Program-made: the position numbers and the translations under genes
The notes under the pieces: generated by a model
What the model saw: the letters and a program-made list of their open reading frames with translations, nothing else
Databases searched by the model: none
Told to the model about the DNA's origin: nothing
Origin: Polysphondylium violaceum
Lineage: Eukaryota; Evosea; Eumycetozoa; Dictyosteliales; Dictyosteliaceae
NCBI GenBank assembly: GCA_000277445.1
Contig: AJWJ01000004.1
Location: forward strand, 1 to 64,000
Reading direction: 5' to 3'
Length of the DNA: 64,000 bases
Part shown: piece by piece, positions 11,855 to 22,509 of the stretch
Numbering within the stretch: the stretch's first letter is position 1
Layout of the letters: every line of letters begins with the position of its first letter

Positions 11855-13865
11855 TTATTTTTTAGCAACCTTTAAAATGTAAATATTTTTACCTTTTGTA
11901 GTAAATTCAGATAAAATGACAGAGAAAATATTTCTTGGTATTTCAGAGCCAACCACAGATTTAACGGCACCTTGAATTTCTTCTTTTTTAAGACCCAATT
12001 TGTTTTTGAAAAGATCAATGACAACATTACGATACTTGTCAATGTTTGGATCACCACTGCTTTTGAGGACATATGAGTTATGTAAAACCAAGGCTATATT
12101 TGACAACTCTGTTGGGAGTTCTTTATCTAAATTCAAGTTGCCCAAAAGATTGGCCTCTTTGCTCTCAAGTTCTTGGACCAAGTGTTGTTTGATCAATTGC
12201 ATTGAACAAACACCGTATTTGTTGAATAGGTTGTGAAGAAGGTAATGCAACTGTTCTTTGGCATTCTTGCCGGCTCTATAGTTTTCTGGATAAACAATCT
12301 TGGTGGCAGGGGTTTTGTAATCCTTGACCTTCTTTTTAATCAATTGTTCTCTATCACTAAAGTATCTTTCAAACTTGTTGACCACCAATGGATAACGTGA
12401 AACAAAGTCTTCGTCTGGTTCCTTTTTTAAATACCATGCACGATCTTTATGATTGATATCAGACACCTTGACAAACAATTCTCTGGCTTCCTCTGGAGTG
12501 AGATTTGTTTCATCACACAATTCCTTTCTACTGACAATCTCACTCTTGCTAAACAACAAGAGCAAGTAATCTCTGGCTGCAATAATACTGCCATCTTTGC
12601 TGACCAATTCACTCTTTACCACCCATCTACCTCTAATTAAAATGGCAATATTCTCCAACTCTTCAATGATTTGATAGTCTTCAATATATTCTTTGGTTCT
12701 AAGTAAATGAACAATCTTTGAAAATGTTACAACTTGAGCATTGATTAATATATTTTTAATTTGATCTTTCCAAGTCATTTGATGAATTGTATCCAATGGA
12801 ACTGTATCTAATAAATGATTTGTCTTTGCACCTGGTTCTTCAGATACTTTAGGACAAAGCATATCAAAATATTCTGCCTCTGTCATTTCAAAATCTATTC
12901 TATCATGTTTTTCTGTATTTATTAATTTTTGATAAGTTTGAAATAAACTATCATTATACTAATAGATTGTTAGTAATAAATATTATAATAAAAATAAAAC
13001 GCTACTTACTTCATCTTTATCATGTACATAATTTACTTTAATCCATTGTTCATTATCTTCAAACATCTTTATAAAATTGGGTGGTTGATTTGAATTAAAT
13101 CTACCATTTTGTTTTCTAAATGATACCTATATATGAATAAAGATATATTATTATTATTAATATGAATAATAATAATAATAATCTGATTATTATTATTAAT
13201 AAATAATAATACTATACAGGAGCAGGTTTTTCTTGTTCTTGTTCTTCTTCTTCTTCATCTTTATCTTTTTTCTTTTTATCTTTATCTTCTGCAGCTTTTT
13301 GATTATAGAAATCAAATTGAGGTCTAATTTGAACGACAGATTGAAGTGGAGTGAGATGTAGTTCACCATATTTCATTAAACCAGCACAATAATTTGTACG
13401 ATGTAAAACGGTAGATGATGATAATGTGAATTTATTATTTGCCAATGGTGAATCTGGATTAAAGGTATCTTCATCCAATGAAAGATCCATTTCAATCTTT
13501 TGTTGTTTAGGTTTAATTCTAAACTCCTCCAACTTGGACATATCATAAGGTCTCCATGGTTGTCTGAGTGGATATTGAAAGAGATAGAGGTTATTTGATA
13601 ATGTTTGTGATAAAAACACTGGTATCTCTTGTAATAACACATCGTCGTCATCATCACCACCACCGCCACCACTACCAACACCATTACCGTTACTCTTTTT
13701 ATTTTCTAATCCTTCCAATGGATCATCTAAAAGTATATTATTTACAAAATCATCATCTAATGTAGTTTTTGTTGTTGTCGTTGTAGTTGTAGTTGTTTTA
13801 TTTGATTTTTGAGAATCTACATCCATATTATCGTTTATTTCTACATCTACTTGTTTTGTTGTCAT
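11855..13865 (-). CDS. polr3e: RNA polymerase III subunit RPC5 (POLR3E / Sin family)
   Basis: Three exons on the minus strand: 13865-13218, 13126-13010 and 12958-11855, giving 622 residues; introns are 91 and 51 nt and phase-consistent. RPC5 (yeast Rpc37) forms the TFIIF-like RPC4/RPC5 module of Pol III, acting in initiation and termination at tRNA and 5S genes. The N-terminal half shows the Sin signature: IPVFLSQTLSNNLYLFQYPL, then RPWRPYDMSKL, then LHRTNYCAGLMKYGELHLTP, then VQIRPQFDF. The junction PAP|VSFRKQNG fits the human order. The C-terminal half carries winged-helix-like segments (WKDQIKNILINAQVVTFSKI; RGRWVVKSEL). Thr, Gly and Asp/Glu low-complexity tracts interrupt the N-terminal region. 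Confidence 0.9.
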
Positions 13866-14212
13866 AGTGGCTATTCTATTTAAATAAACTAATATCGATT
13901 ATTAGCTATATATTAAATATGCAGACAATGAAAAAACTGATGTTTTCGAAAAAAAAATGACAATGAAAAAAAAAAAATTCGAAAAAAGAGACTCAAAATC
14001 TTCATTGAAATGATGTTTATTACGGTTTAAGTTTAATAAATAATCCTGATCTAGATTGATATCATCTTTTTATAGAAATGAATTCGGAATGAAGATTCTT
14101 TTCCACCTTATTTCTTGCCTTTTAAAGAAAATACAGAAAATATAAAAATAATTATAATCTAAAGTAGTCAGAGTTGATGTTTCTATACATAATACTTTTT
14201 TTGTTTTTTTTA
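13866..14212. promoter_or_regulatory. Intergenic spacer between BUB3 end and RPC5 start
   Basis: About 350 bases, rich in A runs near 13950-13990, immediately upstream of RPC5 on the minus strand. It would contain the RPC5 promoter and the BUB3 3' end. No distinct motif is seen. Confidence 0.35.
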
Positions 14213-15372
14213 TTATTCTGATTTAGGTTGATTCCTGTCAAATGGTTTAATCTTACTTTCATTAATATTATGAATATAAATTTGATCAGGGGGATGACTA
14301 GAAATAATTAATGTGTGTGTTAATATAGATAATTGATAAATAGAAAATAAATATAATAAATATAATACTATACTCTTTTTCACCTTCTTCAAAAGTATAA
14401 GAAGAAGCTACGGCCAATATATTACCATCACTATTAAAAGACATTGAGGATACAGAGGTGGGATAGTGTTTTAAAAAGTATAATTTCTTTCTATTTTGAC
14501 CATCCCAAAAGTAAACGTTACCATCACAACCACCAGTGGCAAAGGTACCATAGACGGGATTGAATGCAATCGAGTTTACAGGATAAACAGTCTCGACGTT
14601 GTTTTCTGTGGCTCTGTGACATTTGAATGCGTATTTCTTGGCTTGTACTTCTGGTGCAGTGTCAAAGTATTCCATTGCTATTCTACCCTCTACAGATGCC
14701 AAAGCATATCCCTTGCCATCAATATAGGTCCTAATGCATCGTGTCTGATACTTGATTGACGATTCTCTCTTTTGTACAGGTGTATCCATGACACGAATAT
14801 CATAGATGGTGACATGTTTGTCGGCGGTGCCAATCACCAATGTGTGTGAGGCCACTGCACAGTCGATGGTGAATATCTTGCTCTCTAAATCACTGCAAGA
14901 GATCTCTGGTTCCTTTGATCTTGTATCCCATACCTTTAGTTTACTGTCCCAACCACCACTAAACAGCTGTTGTGTCGATGTATTGTATACTATAGATTTT
15001 GCACCTCCTTCGTGCGATCCCAAGTCTCTTTCCACACCTGCCACTGGATCATAATACTTTATCAAACCGTGAATATCTGAAGAGAATGCTTTTGTCTTTT
15101 CAGGAAAACATCCATCCAATACTGGGACGATATGATTATATTGCCATTTAATTGTATTTGTATTTACATCATAACATCTAACGCTCTATATAGATAAATA
15201 TGTGTGCACACACAAATATTATTATTAATATGCATGTATTATTAATGTGTTTAGATATCACACTTACTTTATCCCATGATGTTACGAGTAAATTGTTTGA
15301 TGATGGACAAAAGTTAACAGATGAGATAGCATCTGTTGGTGGAAGCATAAGCTCCAAAGGCTCTGAACTCAT
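14213..15372 (-). CDS. bub3: Spindle-checkpoint WD40 protein BUB3
   Basis: Three exons on the minus strand: 15372-15268, 15185-14374 and 14297-14213, giving 333 residues, the family's usual length. BUB3 is a seven-bladed WD40 propeller that binds the GLEBS motifs of BUB1 and BUBR1 and phosphorylated MELT motifs of KNL1, placing the checkpoint at kinetochores. The start MSSEPLELMLPPTDAISSVN matches the family N-terminus. Blade motifs include FSGGWDSKLKVWDTRS, YALASVEGRIAMEYF and FATGGCDGNVYFWDGQNRKK. The last exon gives DHPPDQIYIHNINESKIKPF, matching the human tail (PEDGIYIRQV). Paralogous RAE1 is less likely because VEGRxAxEYxD and GNVYFWDG-type blades are those of BUB3. Confidence 0.93.
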
Positions 15373-15538
15373 TTCTTCTAGTTATATATATTGTTGTAAG
15401 AATACAGTTAGTCATTTCATTTTTTGAGCAGATCCAAAATTTGAAAAAAAAAAAAAAAATAATTTTGGCGGCAATTTCATATTTTCAATCTTTTTCAAAT
15501 GAGGACCCAAGTATTTTCATATTTCATTCATTTTTTCA

Positions 15539-15569
15539 ATTTTTTCTATATCATATTTATAGAAAAAAT
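15539..15569. repeat. Perfect 12-bp-stem hairpin
   Basis: ATTTTTTCTATA at 15539-15550 is followed by a 7-base loop and its exact reverse complement at 15558-15569. It lies 21 bases from a larger palindrome. Base composition is low, so chance is possible. Confidence 0.6.
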
Positions 15570-15590
15570 GATAGAAACTAGCATCTTTCG

Positions 15591-15682
15591 ACATTTTATT
15601 GGCCGGTATGTATTCATTTTTCCTTCAATTAATATATATATTAATTGAAGTAAAAATGAATACATACTGGCCAATAAAATGT
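15591..15682. repeat. 92-bp near-perfect palindrome, 46-bp arms
   Basis: The left arm 15591-15636 begins ACATTTTATTGGCC. The right arm 15637-15682 is its reverse complement except at two positions (44 of 46 match) and there is no spacer. In a plus-strand transcript one mismatch would be a G-U pair, so nearly the whole element would fold. Related sequence CCAATAAAAATGTCG recurs at 15731-15745, matching the reverse complement of CGACATTTTATTGG at 15589-15602. It may be a foldback or MITE-like element, or a small-RNA hairpin source. Confidence 0.85.
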
Positions 15683-15909
15683 TCCCAAACGAGAGGTCTA
15701 TCGAGTTCATCGAAATCTTTTTTTCTTCACCCAATAAAAATGTCGATTTAAGTTTGCTATTAGTATTTTGAAAATGAATTATCAGTTATACCTATACTTT
15801 CTTTCTATCAATAATATCATCATTTCTTAGTGATATATTGTACTTTTGAAAAGTGAATAATAATAACATCTATGGATAGTCGATTATACCATCAGCATTA
15901 TCGACCTGT

Positions 15910-16242
15910 TTAAAAATAAATAAAACACCCCTTCCCAACCCAAAAATATGGAACAATAATAGTGTAGTATTTAAGATATTTATTCGAATCTAAACCTTCA
16001 ATTAATTGGCAGTAGGTTCTTTTTTTAGAAAATTCTTCACTTTTGAGCAATAAAACCCTTGTTGACTCATTTTTATGAACTAAATAGTTCGATACAGCAT
16101 CTACATATGATAAACAATTAGGGTTTCTGAAATTTCCTTTTAAAAGTTCGTTTACAAAGTCATCTGTGATAAATCTTTTAACTTCTTGCATCACCAGTGC
16201 TTTTGGTAACAGTAGATTTATAAGAATGGTCGTTATTAGCAT
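15910..16242 (-). pseudogene. Possible relic or small hypothetical ORF
   Basis: A 110-codon minus-strand ORF. Its middle (KRFITDDFVNELLKGNFRNP and the following helical, charged stretch) has a protein-like composition, unlike the low-complexity shadows elsewhere. Just upstream, in other frames, are short protein-like stretches: IIKHPYIDANNDHSYKSTVT, and WLTLPISELEIPGPKCPAFN ending at a stop near 16287. I could not join these by clean GT-AG introns. This looks like a decayed gene or one with unusual exons; I do not recognise the family. Confidence 0.3.
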
Positions 16243-16617
16243 CTATGTACGGATGTTTGATGATCATTTTAACTTGAGTTGCTATTAAGACACTTTATTA
16301 TCAGGACAATTATTAAATGCTGGGCATTTGGGTCCAGGTATTTCTAGTTCTGAAATTGGTAGAGTTAACCAAATTTTGTAAACTGGTTTCTTCTTTTAAG
16401 ATTGTCTATAATAGATGTAAATATTTAAAATTATCTATATGTATGAAAAGTAAATAAAGTTTTCAGGAGATATTTTATCACTGGTAATGGGTGTCGGAAT
16501 AAAATTTTAAAAAAATTAATTTAATTTGAATAATAAAAAGTGGTGGGAGATCATTATGAATTCCTTTTCTTGTTGTTTTACTAAACCCACACATAAAGAT
16601 AACAGCAAACAAACAAA

Positions 16618-17757
16618 ATGAAATATTTAACAATAATAACAACAATAGTATTAATAGTCAATGTTGTACATAGTAGTACAATCCAGAGTCGAGTAAACAC
16701 ACAATCATGTCCTTGTTCAGATAGTAGTTGGTGTGAACCAATAGACATTGGAGAGAGACCAGAGTTTATGGGTTTCTCTGTGTCGGGAAATCAAAACTAT
16801 GCCAACTATGATTTCAGTAAAATCACCACCCTCGCTTCATTCTTTGGACCTGTTTCATCGGATCTCTTATGTTTGGCTCATTCCAAGGGTATTAGAGTCG
16901 TGTATGGTACCTCTTATCCCGTGGCTCAATTGGGCAACTGGACTTTTCAAGAGGAATGGATTCAACAGCAAGTCGATCTCGTTCAATCTACCTATGCTGA
17001 TGGATTGAATTTTGATGTTGAGGATCCAATCTATCAAAACTCTAGTGACATTAGTGCTCTATACACTGGTTTGGTGGCTGAGACAAACTATGTGTTTAAA
17101 AAGTTGAATCCCAACTACCAAATCACCGTCGACGTTGCATGGTCACCCAATTGCATCGATGGACGTTGCTATGATTACCAAGGACTCGCACAGGCATCTG
17201 ATTATTTGGTTGCCATGGACTATGATATGCAAAGTCAAATGTTTACAGAAACTTGTCTTGCCGCTGCCAATTCACCAACAGCAGGTGTCATTCAAGGCAT
17301 GCAAGCATTCTTTGATCTTGGCATACCCGCAAGCAAACTTGTGATGGGTCTTCCTTTCTATGGATACCGATACACTTGTATTGGATCCAGCGCATCACTC
17401 AATAATCCAGTATGTCAAATTAAATTAGTACCCTTTAGAGGTGTCAATTGTAGTGATGCTGCCGGTAGTCAATTGACCTACTCTACCATTTTAAGCATAA
17501 TCCAAGATCCAACTATAAAGAAATCAAGCATTCAATGGGACTCGATTGCAAACGCTCCCTTTTTCAACTATATCGATTCCAATGGACTCGTGAATCAAAT
17601 GAGATTCGATAATGCCCAATCCCTACAAGATAAAGTAAACATTGCCCAGTCTCTTTCCCTTAGAGGTATGGCTGTGTGGAACATTGATCAATTGGGTCCA
17701 CTCAATCAAACTGAATATTCAGACTTATGGAATTCAATAAACTCTTTTTTTAATTAG
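16618..17757 (+). CDS. ctbs: Di-N-acetylchitobiase-like GH18 glycosidase
   Basis: A single exon of 379 residues. Chitobiase is a lysosomal GH18 enzyme that removes reducing-end GlcNAc from chitobiose cores during glycoprotein breakdown. An N-terminal signal peptide (about residues 1-19, ITTIVLIVNVVHS) is followed by CPCSDSSWCEPI, the Cys-rich start seen in chitobiase. The GH18 catalytic motif appears as DGLNFDVEDP; the Glu is the expected proton donor and the Asp two residues before it the substrate-assistance residue. The barrel strands YLVAMDYDMQ and KLVMGLPFYGYRYTC match the family. Several Asn-X-Ser/Thr sites fit secretion. It is convergent with the phosphatase gene, with only 38 bases between stop codons, so the 3' UTRs probably overlap. 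Confidence 0.9.
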   Translation: MKYLTIITTIVLIVNVVHSSTIQSRVNTQSCPCSDSSWCEPIDIGERPEFMGFSVSGNQNYANYDFSKITTLASFFGPVSSDLLCLAHSKGIRVVYGTSYPVAQLGNWTFQEEWIQQQVDLVQSTYADGLNFDVEDPIYQNSSDISALYTGLVAETNYVFKKLNPNYQITVDVAWSPNCIDGRCYDYQGLAQASDYLVAMDYDMQSQMFTETCLAAANSPTAGVIQGMQAFFDLGIPASKLVMGLPFYGYRYTCIGSSASLNNPVCQIKLVPFRGVNCSDAAGSQLTYSTILSIIQDPTIKKSSIQWDSIANAPFFNYIDSNGLVNQMRFDNAQSLQDKVNIAQSLSLRGMAVWNIDQLGPLNQTEYSDLWNSINSFFN

Positions 17758-17795
17758 GATCTTTGATAGTATATTTATATATATTATCTATTTAT

Positions 17796-18551
17796 TTATA
17801 AACTATTGTTGTTGTTATTACTACAAAATTGATCATAAAAACCAATGATATTCTTTTGTCTATACAAGTGCTTTCTAACCTTTTTTCTCTTTTCAATTAA
17901 ATACTTTTGAGCCTCTTCAAGACTAATGCCTCTAGAGAGGGCAACCCAACAAATGGCAATTGCCCCACTTCTGCCTCTACCTGCTTTGCAATGAATTAAT
18001 ACTTTGTGTCCCTGAGCTACATGATGTTGAATGAAATGAATGGCGACCTTGATGTCCTTGATCGAGGGTTCATAGTGATCCACAACGGGTATATATAATT
18101 GATCAATGTCGTATTTCTGGTACTCTGAACGGGGACCTGCATACTCGTCGCAAAGGTTAACGATTGCTTTGATTTGGTGATGACTGACCATGTTCTCGAC
18201 ATCCCAATACATGGGCAATGCACCCAAATACACGTGTTCATCAATCTTGCTGATGTGGGGACCTCTCAGACCTGCAAATTGAAACAACAAAATAATGGGA
18301 AACGAACAAATGTGAAAGAATCTTCCATAATACTTTGCAAACGATATTGGTAATTTTGCTTTGAAAAACAAGTACAATGTAATTATATTTAACGGTATAA
18401 AGAATATTAAGAATCTAGATAATGCTGTATTGTTGTTTGTTGTATCAACAACTCCATTATATATTGTACTAGTAGTAGTGGTAATCAGGGTATTTAAAAT
18501 GCCATTATTATTATTATTATTGTTATTGTTATTGAGATTATTATTATTCAT
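17796..18551 (-). CDS. PTPMT1/PLIP-like dual-specificity phosphatase, membrane-anchored
   Basis: A single exon of 251 residues. The active-site loop HCKAGRGRSG (Cys about 188, Arg about 194) is a complete CX5R motif. The general-acid region (IPVVDHYEPS) and the N-terminal FAGLRGPHISKIDEHVYLGA fit the PTPMT1/PLIP group, whose members dephosphorylate phosphatidylglycerophosphate in cardiolipin synthesis or related lipids. The N-terminus has a poly-Asn tract followed by two hydrophobic stretches (FLIFFIPLNIITLYLFF; FFHICSFPIILLFQF) that should anchor the protein in a membrane. Substrate is inferred only from family. An antisense ORF covers the same poly-Asn region and is a shadow. Confidence 0.85.
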   Translation of the reverse strand: MNNNNLNNNNNNNNNNGILNTLITTTTSTIYNGVVDTTNNNTALSRFLIFFIPLNIITLYLFFKAKLPISFAKYYGRFFHICSFPIILLFQFAGLRGPHISKIDEHVYLGALPMYWDVENMVSHHQIKAIVNLCDEYAGPRSEYQKYDIDQLYIPVVDHYEPSIKDIKVAIHFIQHHVAQGHKVLIHCKAGRGRSGAIAICWVALSRGISLEEAQKYLIEKRKKVRKHLYRQKNIIGFYDQFCSNNNNNSL

Positions 18552-19087
18552 ATTATAAATATATACAACTGAATAATATTATCTTGTGTAAATGAAATAA
18601 ATAACTAAGAATTTTTAATTGTAATTTTTTTTTTTTTAATTTTTGAAAATTTCAATTCAGTGTTATATTTTTTTTTTCAAATCGCGTGGTTTTTATCTCA
18701 ATTCGTCAGACGATTTGAAAAACATTTTACATAAATACTATTATATAAAAATGTATTTTAAATCAAACAACATAAATAAAGGATCAACAATTAATTTAAA
18801 CAAATCAAAAAAGGATCAATCAACTATAAATATTAAAATATACATCACTTAATTGTTTGGGCCAAAAAACAAGATATTTACTTTGCAGATATGATTCAAT
18901 GAAAACTTTCCACTACTTTTCCTTAAGAACAAGGCGATCTCGAAATCAATGACCATATTTTTTAGATGTTCACACGGCTCTTTGGCCACCAGATATTTTT
19001 TTCTGTAAAAATGTTTAACATTAGATTTTTCATTTTCTCAATTATTTTTATTTTATTTTTATTTTTTTTCATTTTTCCAAAATTTAC

Positions 19088-19118
<31 letters not shown>

Positions 19119-19466
19119 AAAACACTGTTTCCTTAGAATCTTCAGTCCACATATTTATTATATACCACATATTTATCTTTGGCCCCCCTATTCTATAGCA
19201 CAATCTAAACTATAGGGTTGGAATATCAAGACGACAGATATAATTATACATTTTCCCCCATAGGTTGTGCGTGACCAATATTTCAACACTTGGCCCCCTT
19301 TTAAAAATTAATTCACCCACTCACCACACCTTTTAGATTGAACTCTTCAACTCCGCAAACACATAGACATCTCTTCATTTTTTTTATCACTTTTTTACAC
19401 ACGCACACACATAATATTTATATTTGTATATAAAACACACAACACACACAGTAATATTAATATATA
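18552..19466. promoter_or_regulatory. Divergent promoter region, phosphatase / CLC exchanger
   Basis: About 0.9 kb without a supported gene. A run of 24 T lies at 19088-19111. The motif TTGGCCCCC occurs at about 19179-19188 (with an extra C) and about 19290-19298, and a TTTTCCCCC lies near 19250. A C-rich ATTCACCCACTCACCACACC stretch lies near 19310-19330. These clustered C-boxes in AT-rich DNA are plausible activator sites for the CLC gene. A CA-rich leader follows to the ATG. Confidence 0.45.
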
Positions 19467-22177
19467 ATGTCAAAGAATCAAGTTGGAGGAGGACATTATG
19501 GTGATGATGATAAAGATGTATTCTTGGACACAAGGAATGATTCATCAGATGCATTAATTTCTGATAAAACTGCATTGTTTCATAAACAACAACAAGCAGC
19601 AGTTACAAACAATTCTGATCGTGGAGATTATGAAAACTATGATGAAGAAGATAATCTTCGTAAAAGTATACATATCACTCATGTCAGAGGAAAACATCAT
19701 TTCACTGAAGAAGATAAAATTCAAATGGCTAAATTCGAAGTAAGTATAAATAGAATAGAATAGATGTATACAACAGCAGCTAACAATGTATTGTTAATAA
19801 TTAATAGAGTTTAGATTTCCCAATCATTGATAATCAATTATATAGAGAATATTTAAAGAAAACTAGTAGAGCCAATCATATATTAAAAACATTTGGTAAA
19901 TGGGTAATTTGTTTCTTTATAGGTGTATTGGTTGGTGTTGCAGCTTATATTGTTAAACAATCAGTAGAATTTGTAAATGAATTTAAATTCAAGAGTTCAG
20001 AGAAATATATAGAGGATGGTCACAAGTTTATAGGTTTTTTAGTTTACTATGCCATCAATGTGTTGTTTGGTGTATTGGCTTCGTTGGTGATTATACCAGT
20101 GGGCCAAATTGCCTCGGGATCTGGTATACCAGAGGTAAAGGGTTATTTGAATGGTATTAGAATACCACAATCACTCAATGTAAAGACACTGTTTGGTAAA
20201 TTGATTTCACTTGTGTTTGCATTCTCTTCAGGTTTGATTTTAGGTCCTGAAGGTCCAATGATTCACATTGGCAGTATGCTGGGTGGTGCCATTGGTCAGG
20301 TCAAGTCAAAAACATTGAAATGGTACCCCAAGATCTTTTGGAAGTATCACAATGATCGTGATAGAAGAGATTTCATATCTACCGGTGCTTCAGCAGGTGT
20401 GGCAGCAGCTTTTGGTGCCCCCATTGGTGGTGTATTATTTGGTTTTGAAGAGGCCTCCTCTTTTTGGTCCAAACAACTCACTTGGAGAACCTTTTTTGCA
20501 TGTCTTATCGCTACATTTACTACCAACATCATTCTTCAAGGCTTCCAAATGCAACTCCACGACTATGGTGTGTTGACCTTTGGCTTTAGCACTCAGTATC
20601 TCTATCGTTACGCGGAGTTGGTTGGCTTTGCCTTTATTGGTGTGTTGGGCGGCCTCATGGGTGCCTTTTTTGTATATTTGAATGCCCGTCTAAGTAAGTG
20701 GAGAAGCAACTTTTTCGCAAAGAAAAAGATCTATTATCGTGTGCTCGAGGTATTCATTTTGATCACCATCTCCTCATCGGTCCTCTATGGTGCATCATCA
20801 TTTACAAAGTGTCGTGATACCAATGCCATCATTGACTCATCTACTGACAATGTTGAGCTTTCCAACTCTACAATGTTGATTCATTTTGCTTGTCCAGAGA
20901 ACCAATACAACGATATGGCCAGTCTTTCATTCAACACATTGGATGCCGCACTCCGTCTTTTGTACAGTCGTTCCACCAATGTCTTTACCGTTCCCACATT
21001 GATTGCCTTTACCATCATATCATTCTCTCTCACCACCATCACCTCGGGTCTCATGTTGGCTAGTGGTCTTTTCATCCCTATGATGTTGATTGGTGCCTCA
21101 TTGGGTCGTTTGGTGGGTCAAGTCGGTGAGTTGGTGTTTCATCAAATCTCGCCACCCATCGATCCCAGTATATATGCTATGGTTGGTTCGTCGGCAATGA
21201 TGGCTGGGTTCTCTAGAATGACCATCTCACTCGCCATTATCATTGTGGAACTCACTGAAGGAACCCAATACATGCTTCCCGTTATCCTCTCTGTCATGAT
21301 TGCCAAATGGGTAGGTGACATTTTCAATGAATCAATCTATGAACATCTCATGGAACAAAAATGCTACCCTTTCCTCCCTACACAACCTCCCAAATCAAAG
21401 ATCAAAATGGGTATAACAGACTTTATGAAAACCGATACCGTCACACTCCACGACGTCGAAAAGGTGAGTCGTGTCATCCAAGTCCTTCAATCAAACAAAC
21501 ATCATGGTTTCCCCGTCATTGAAAGACCACAAGACGACGGCACTCGTAGTGACAATGATGTCTTGGACGACTATGGCAACAAATTACAATACGACGAAGA
21601 AACTACATACAGTGGATTAATCCTTCGTCACCAACTCACCATTTTATTATACTATAAAATCTTTTGTCCAAAACAATCGATGCCTCTTAATCCACGTCTC
21701 ACTGGTGGATCTTCTGCAAGAAAATATCCACAAAGAAGATGGGGTCGTCCAACCGACTATGGTCATGCTCCTGCTGATTCAAGAATGAATTATGAATTAA
21801 TGACTCAATCCCTAGCTAGACATTTCCCTCCTATTGATAAAATGAATATCTCTAAAGATGAAATTGAAAATTTATATATTGATTTAAGACCTTGTATGTA
21901 TTGTTAGAGTTGTAATCTCTATTTTTAATATATACTAATAATATTGTGTTTATTTAGATATGAATTTAAGTAGTATAGTTGCAAATGAAACATTTTCTTT
22001 TTCTGAAACTTATCAATTATTTAGAACTATGGGTTTAAGACATTTACCAGTTGGTATGTATATTTGGTATATTTATTAATTTTATTTATCCCATATATAT
22101 TAATACTATTTTTTACATTATTAGTGAATAAAAAGAATGAAGTTGTTGGTATTGTAACAAGAAAAGACTTGTTATAA
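19467..22177 (+). CDS. CLC-7/6-type chloride/proton exchanger
   Basis: Four exons: 19467-19739, 19808-21893, 21958-22053 and 22125-22177, giving 835 residues. All introns are short (64-71 nt) and phase-consistent. The signature loops are GSGIPEVKGYLNGI (about residue 194) and GPEGPMIHIG (about 237), which keeps the gating glutamate. The segment VLFGFEEASSFWSKQLTWRT closely follows CLC-6/7, placing it in the intracellular 2Cl-/H+ exchanger branch that balances V-ATPase current in endolysosomes. About ten hydrophobic helices follow. Two CBS domains form the C-terminus: about residues 624-720 (split by an acidic insert), and a second one rebuilt across exons 2-4 (LRPYMNLSSIVANETFSFSE to VNKKNEVVGIVTRKDLL). 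The acidic N-terminal tail is cytosolic. Confidence 0.92.
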
Positions 22178-22509
22178 TTTATAATTTATTATTCGACAAA
22201 TAAAAAAGTATTGTTATTTAAATATCCCATTTTGGATAAAGGATTGAACCCAATGATTGTGAGAAAATGGTGTACCAAATTCACAAGACAATTTCTCAAA
22301 CATTTCAGGAAATAATGGATCTGTAATGAAACTATCTCCCATTTCAGACATGCTAATATTGAAGCCTTGGGATAGTGTTTGATGATTTTTCGATCATCTA
22401 TTTATTTTTATTGAATAATGAGATAAGAAAATGTATAAATTTCTCAATTACATCCAAATTTTAATTAAATAAATAAATAAATTTAATTTATTAAGATAAT
22501 TTAAAGTAT
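22178..22509. other. Convergent spacer after the CLC gene
   Basis: About 330 bases between the ends of the CLC exchanger and the CBM49-like gene. It holds only the doubtful 45-codon ORF and AATAAA-rich DNA near 22468-22490 that could serve as polyadenylation signals. Confidence 0.35.
22214..22351 (-). CDS. Small ORF of 45 codons, unrecognised
   Basis: A minus-strand ORF starting MSEMGDSFITDPLFPEMFEK and ending FIQNGIFK. Its composition is protein-like, with no low-complexity sequence, and its reading frame stays open upstream of the ATG for at least a dozen codons. It could be the last exon of a gene or a relic. No upstream partner exon could be joined before the CLC gene end, and I recognise no family. 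Confidence 0.25.
   Translation of the reverse strand: MSEMGDSFITDPLFPEMFEKLSCEFGTPFSHNHWVQSFIQNGIFK

Larger units (their letters stand above)
15373..16617. other. Intergenic region with palindrome and possible relic
   Basis: About 1.2 kb between the divergent starts of BUB3 and chitobiase. Apart from the two hairpins and the doubtful minus-strand ORF listed separately, it holds AT-rich DNA. The final 60 bases before 16618 would be the chitobiase leader. Confidence 0.4.

Noticed and set aside
18643-18852. 69-codon ORF between the phosphatase and CLC genes
   Set aside because: Low-complexity Asn/Lys/Ile composition typical of AT-rich intergenic DNA; no recognisable motif.
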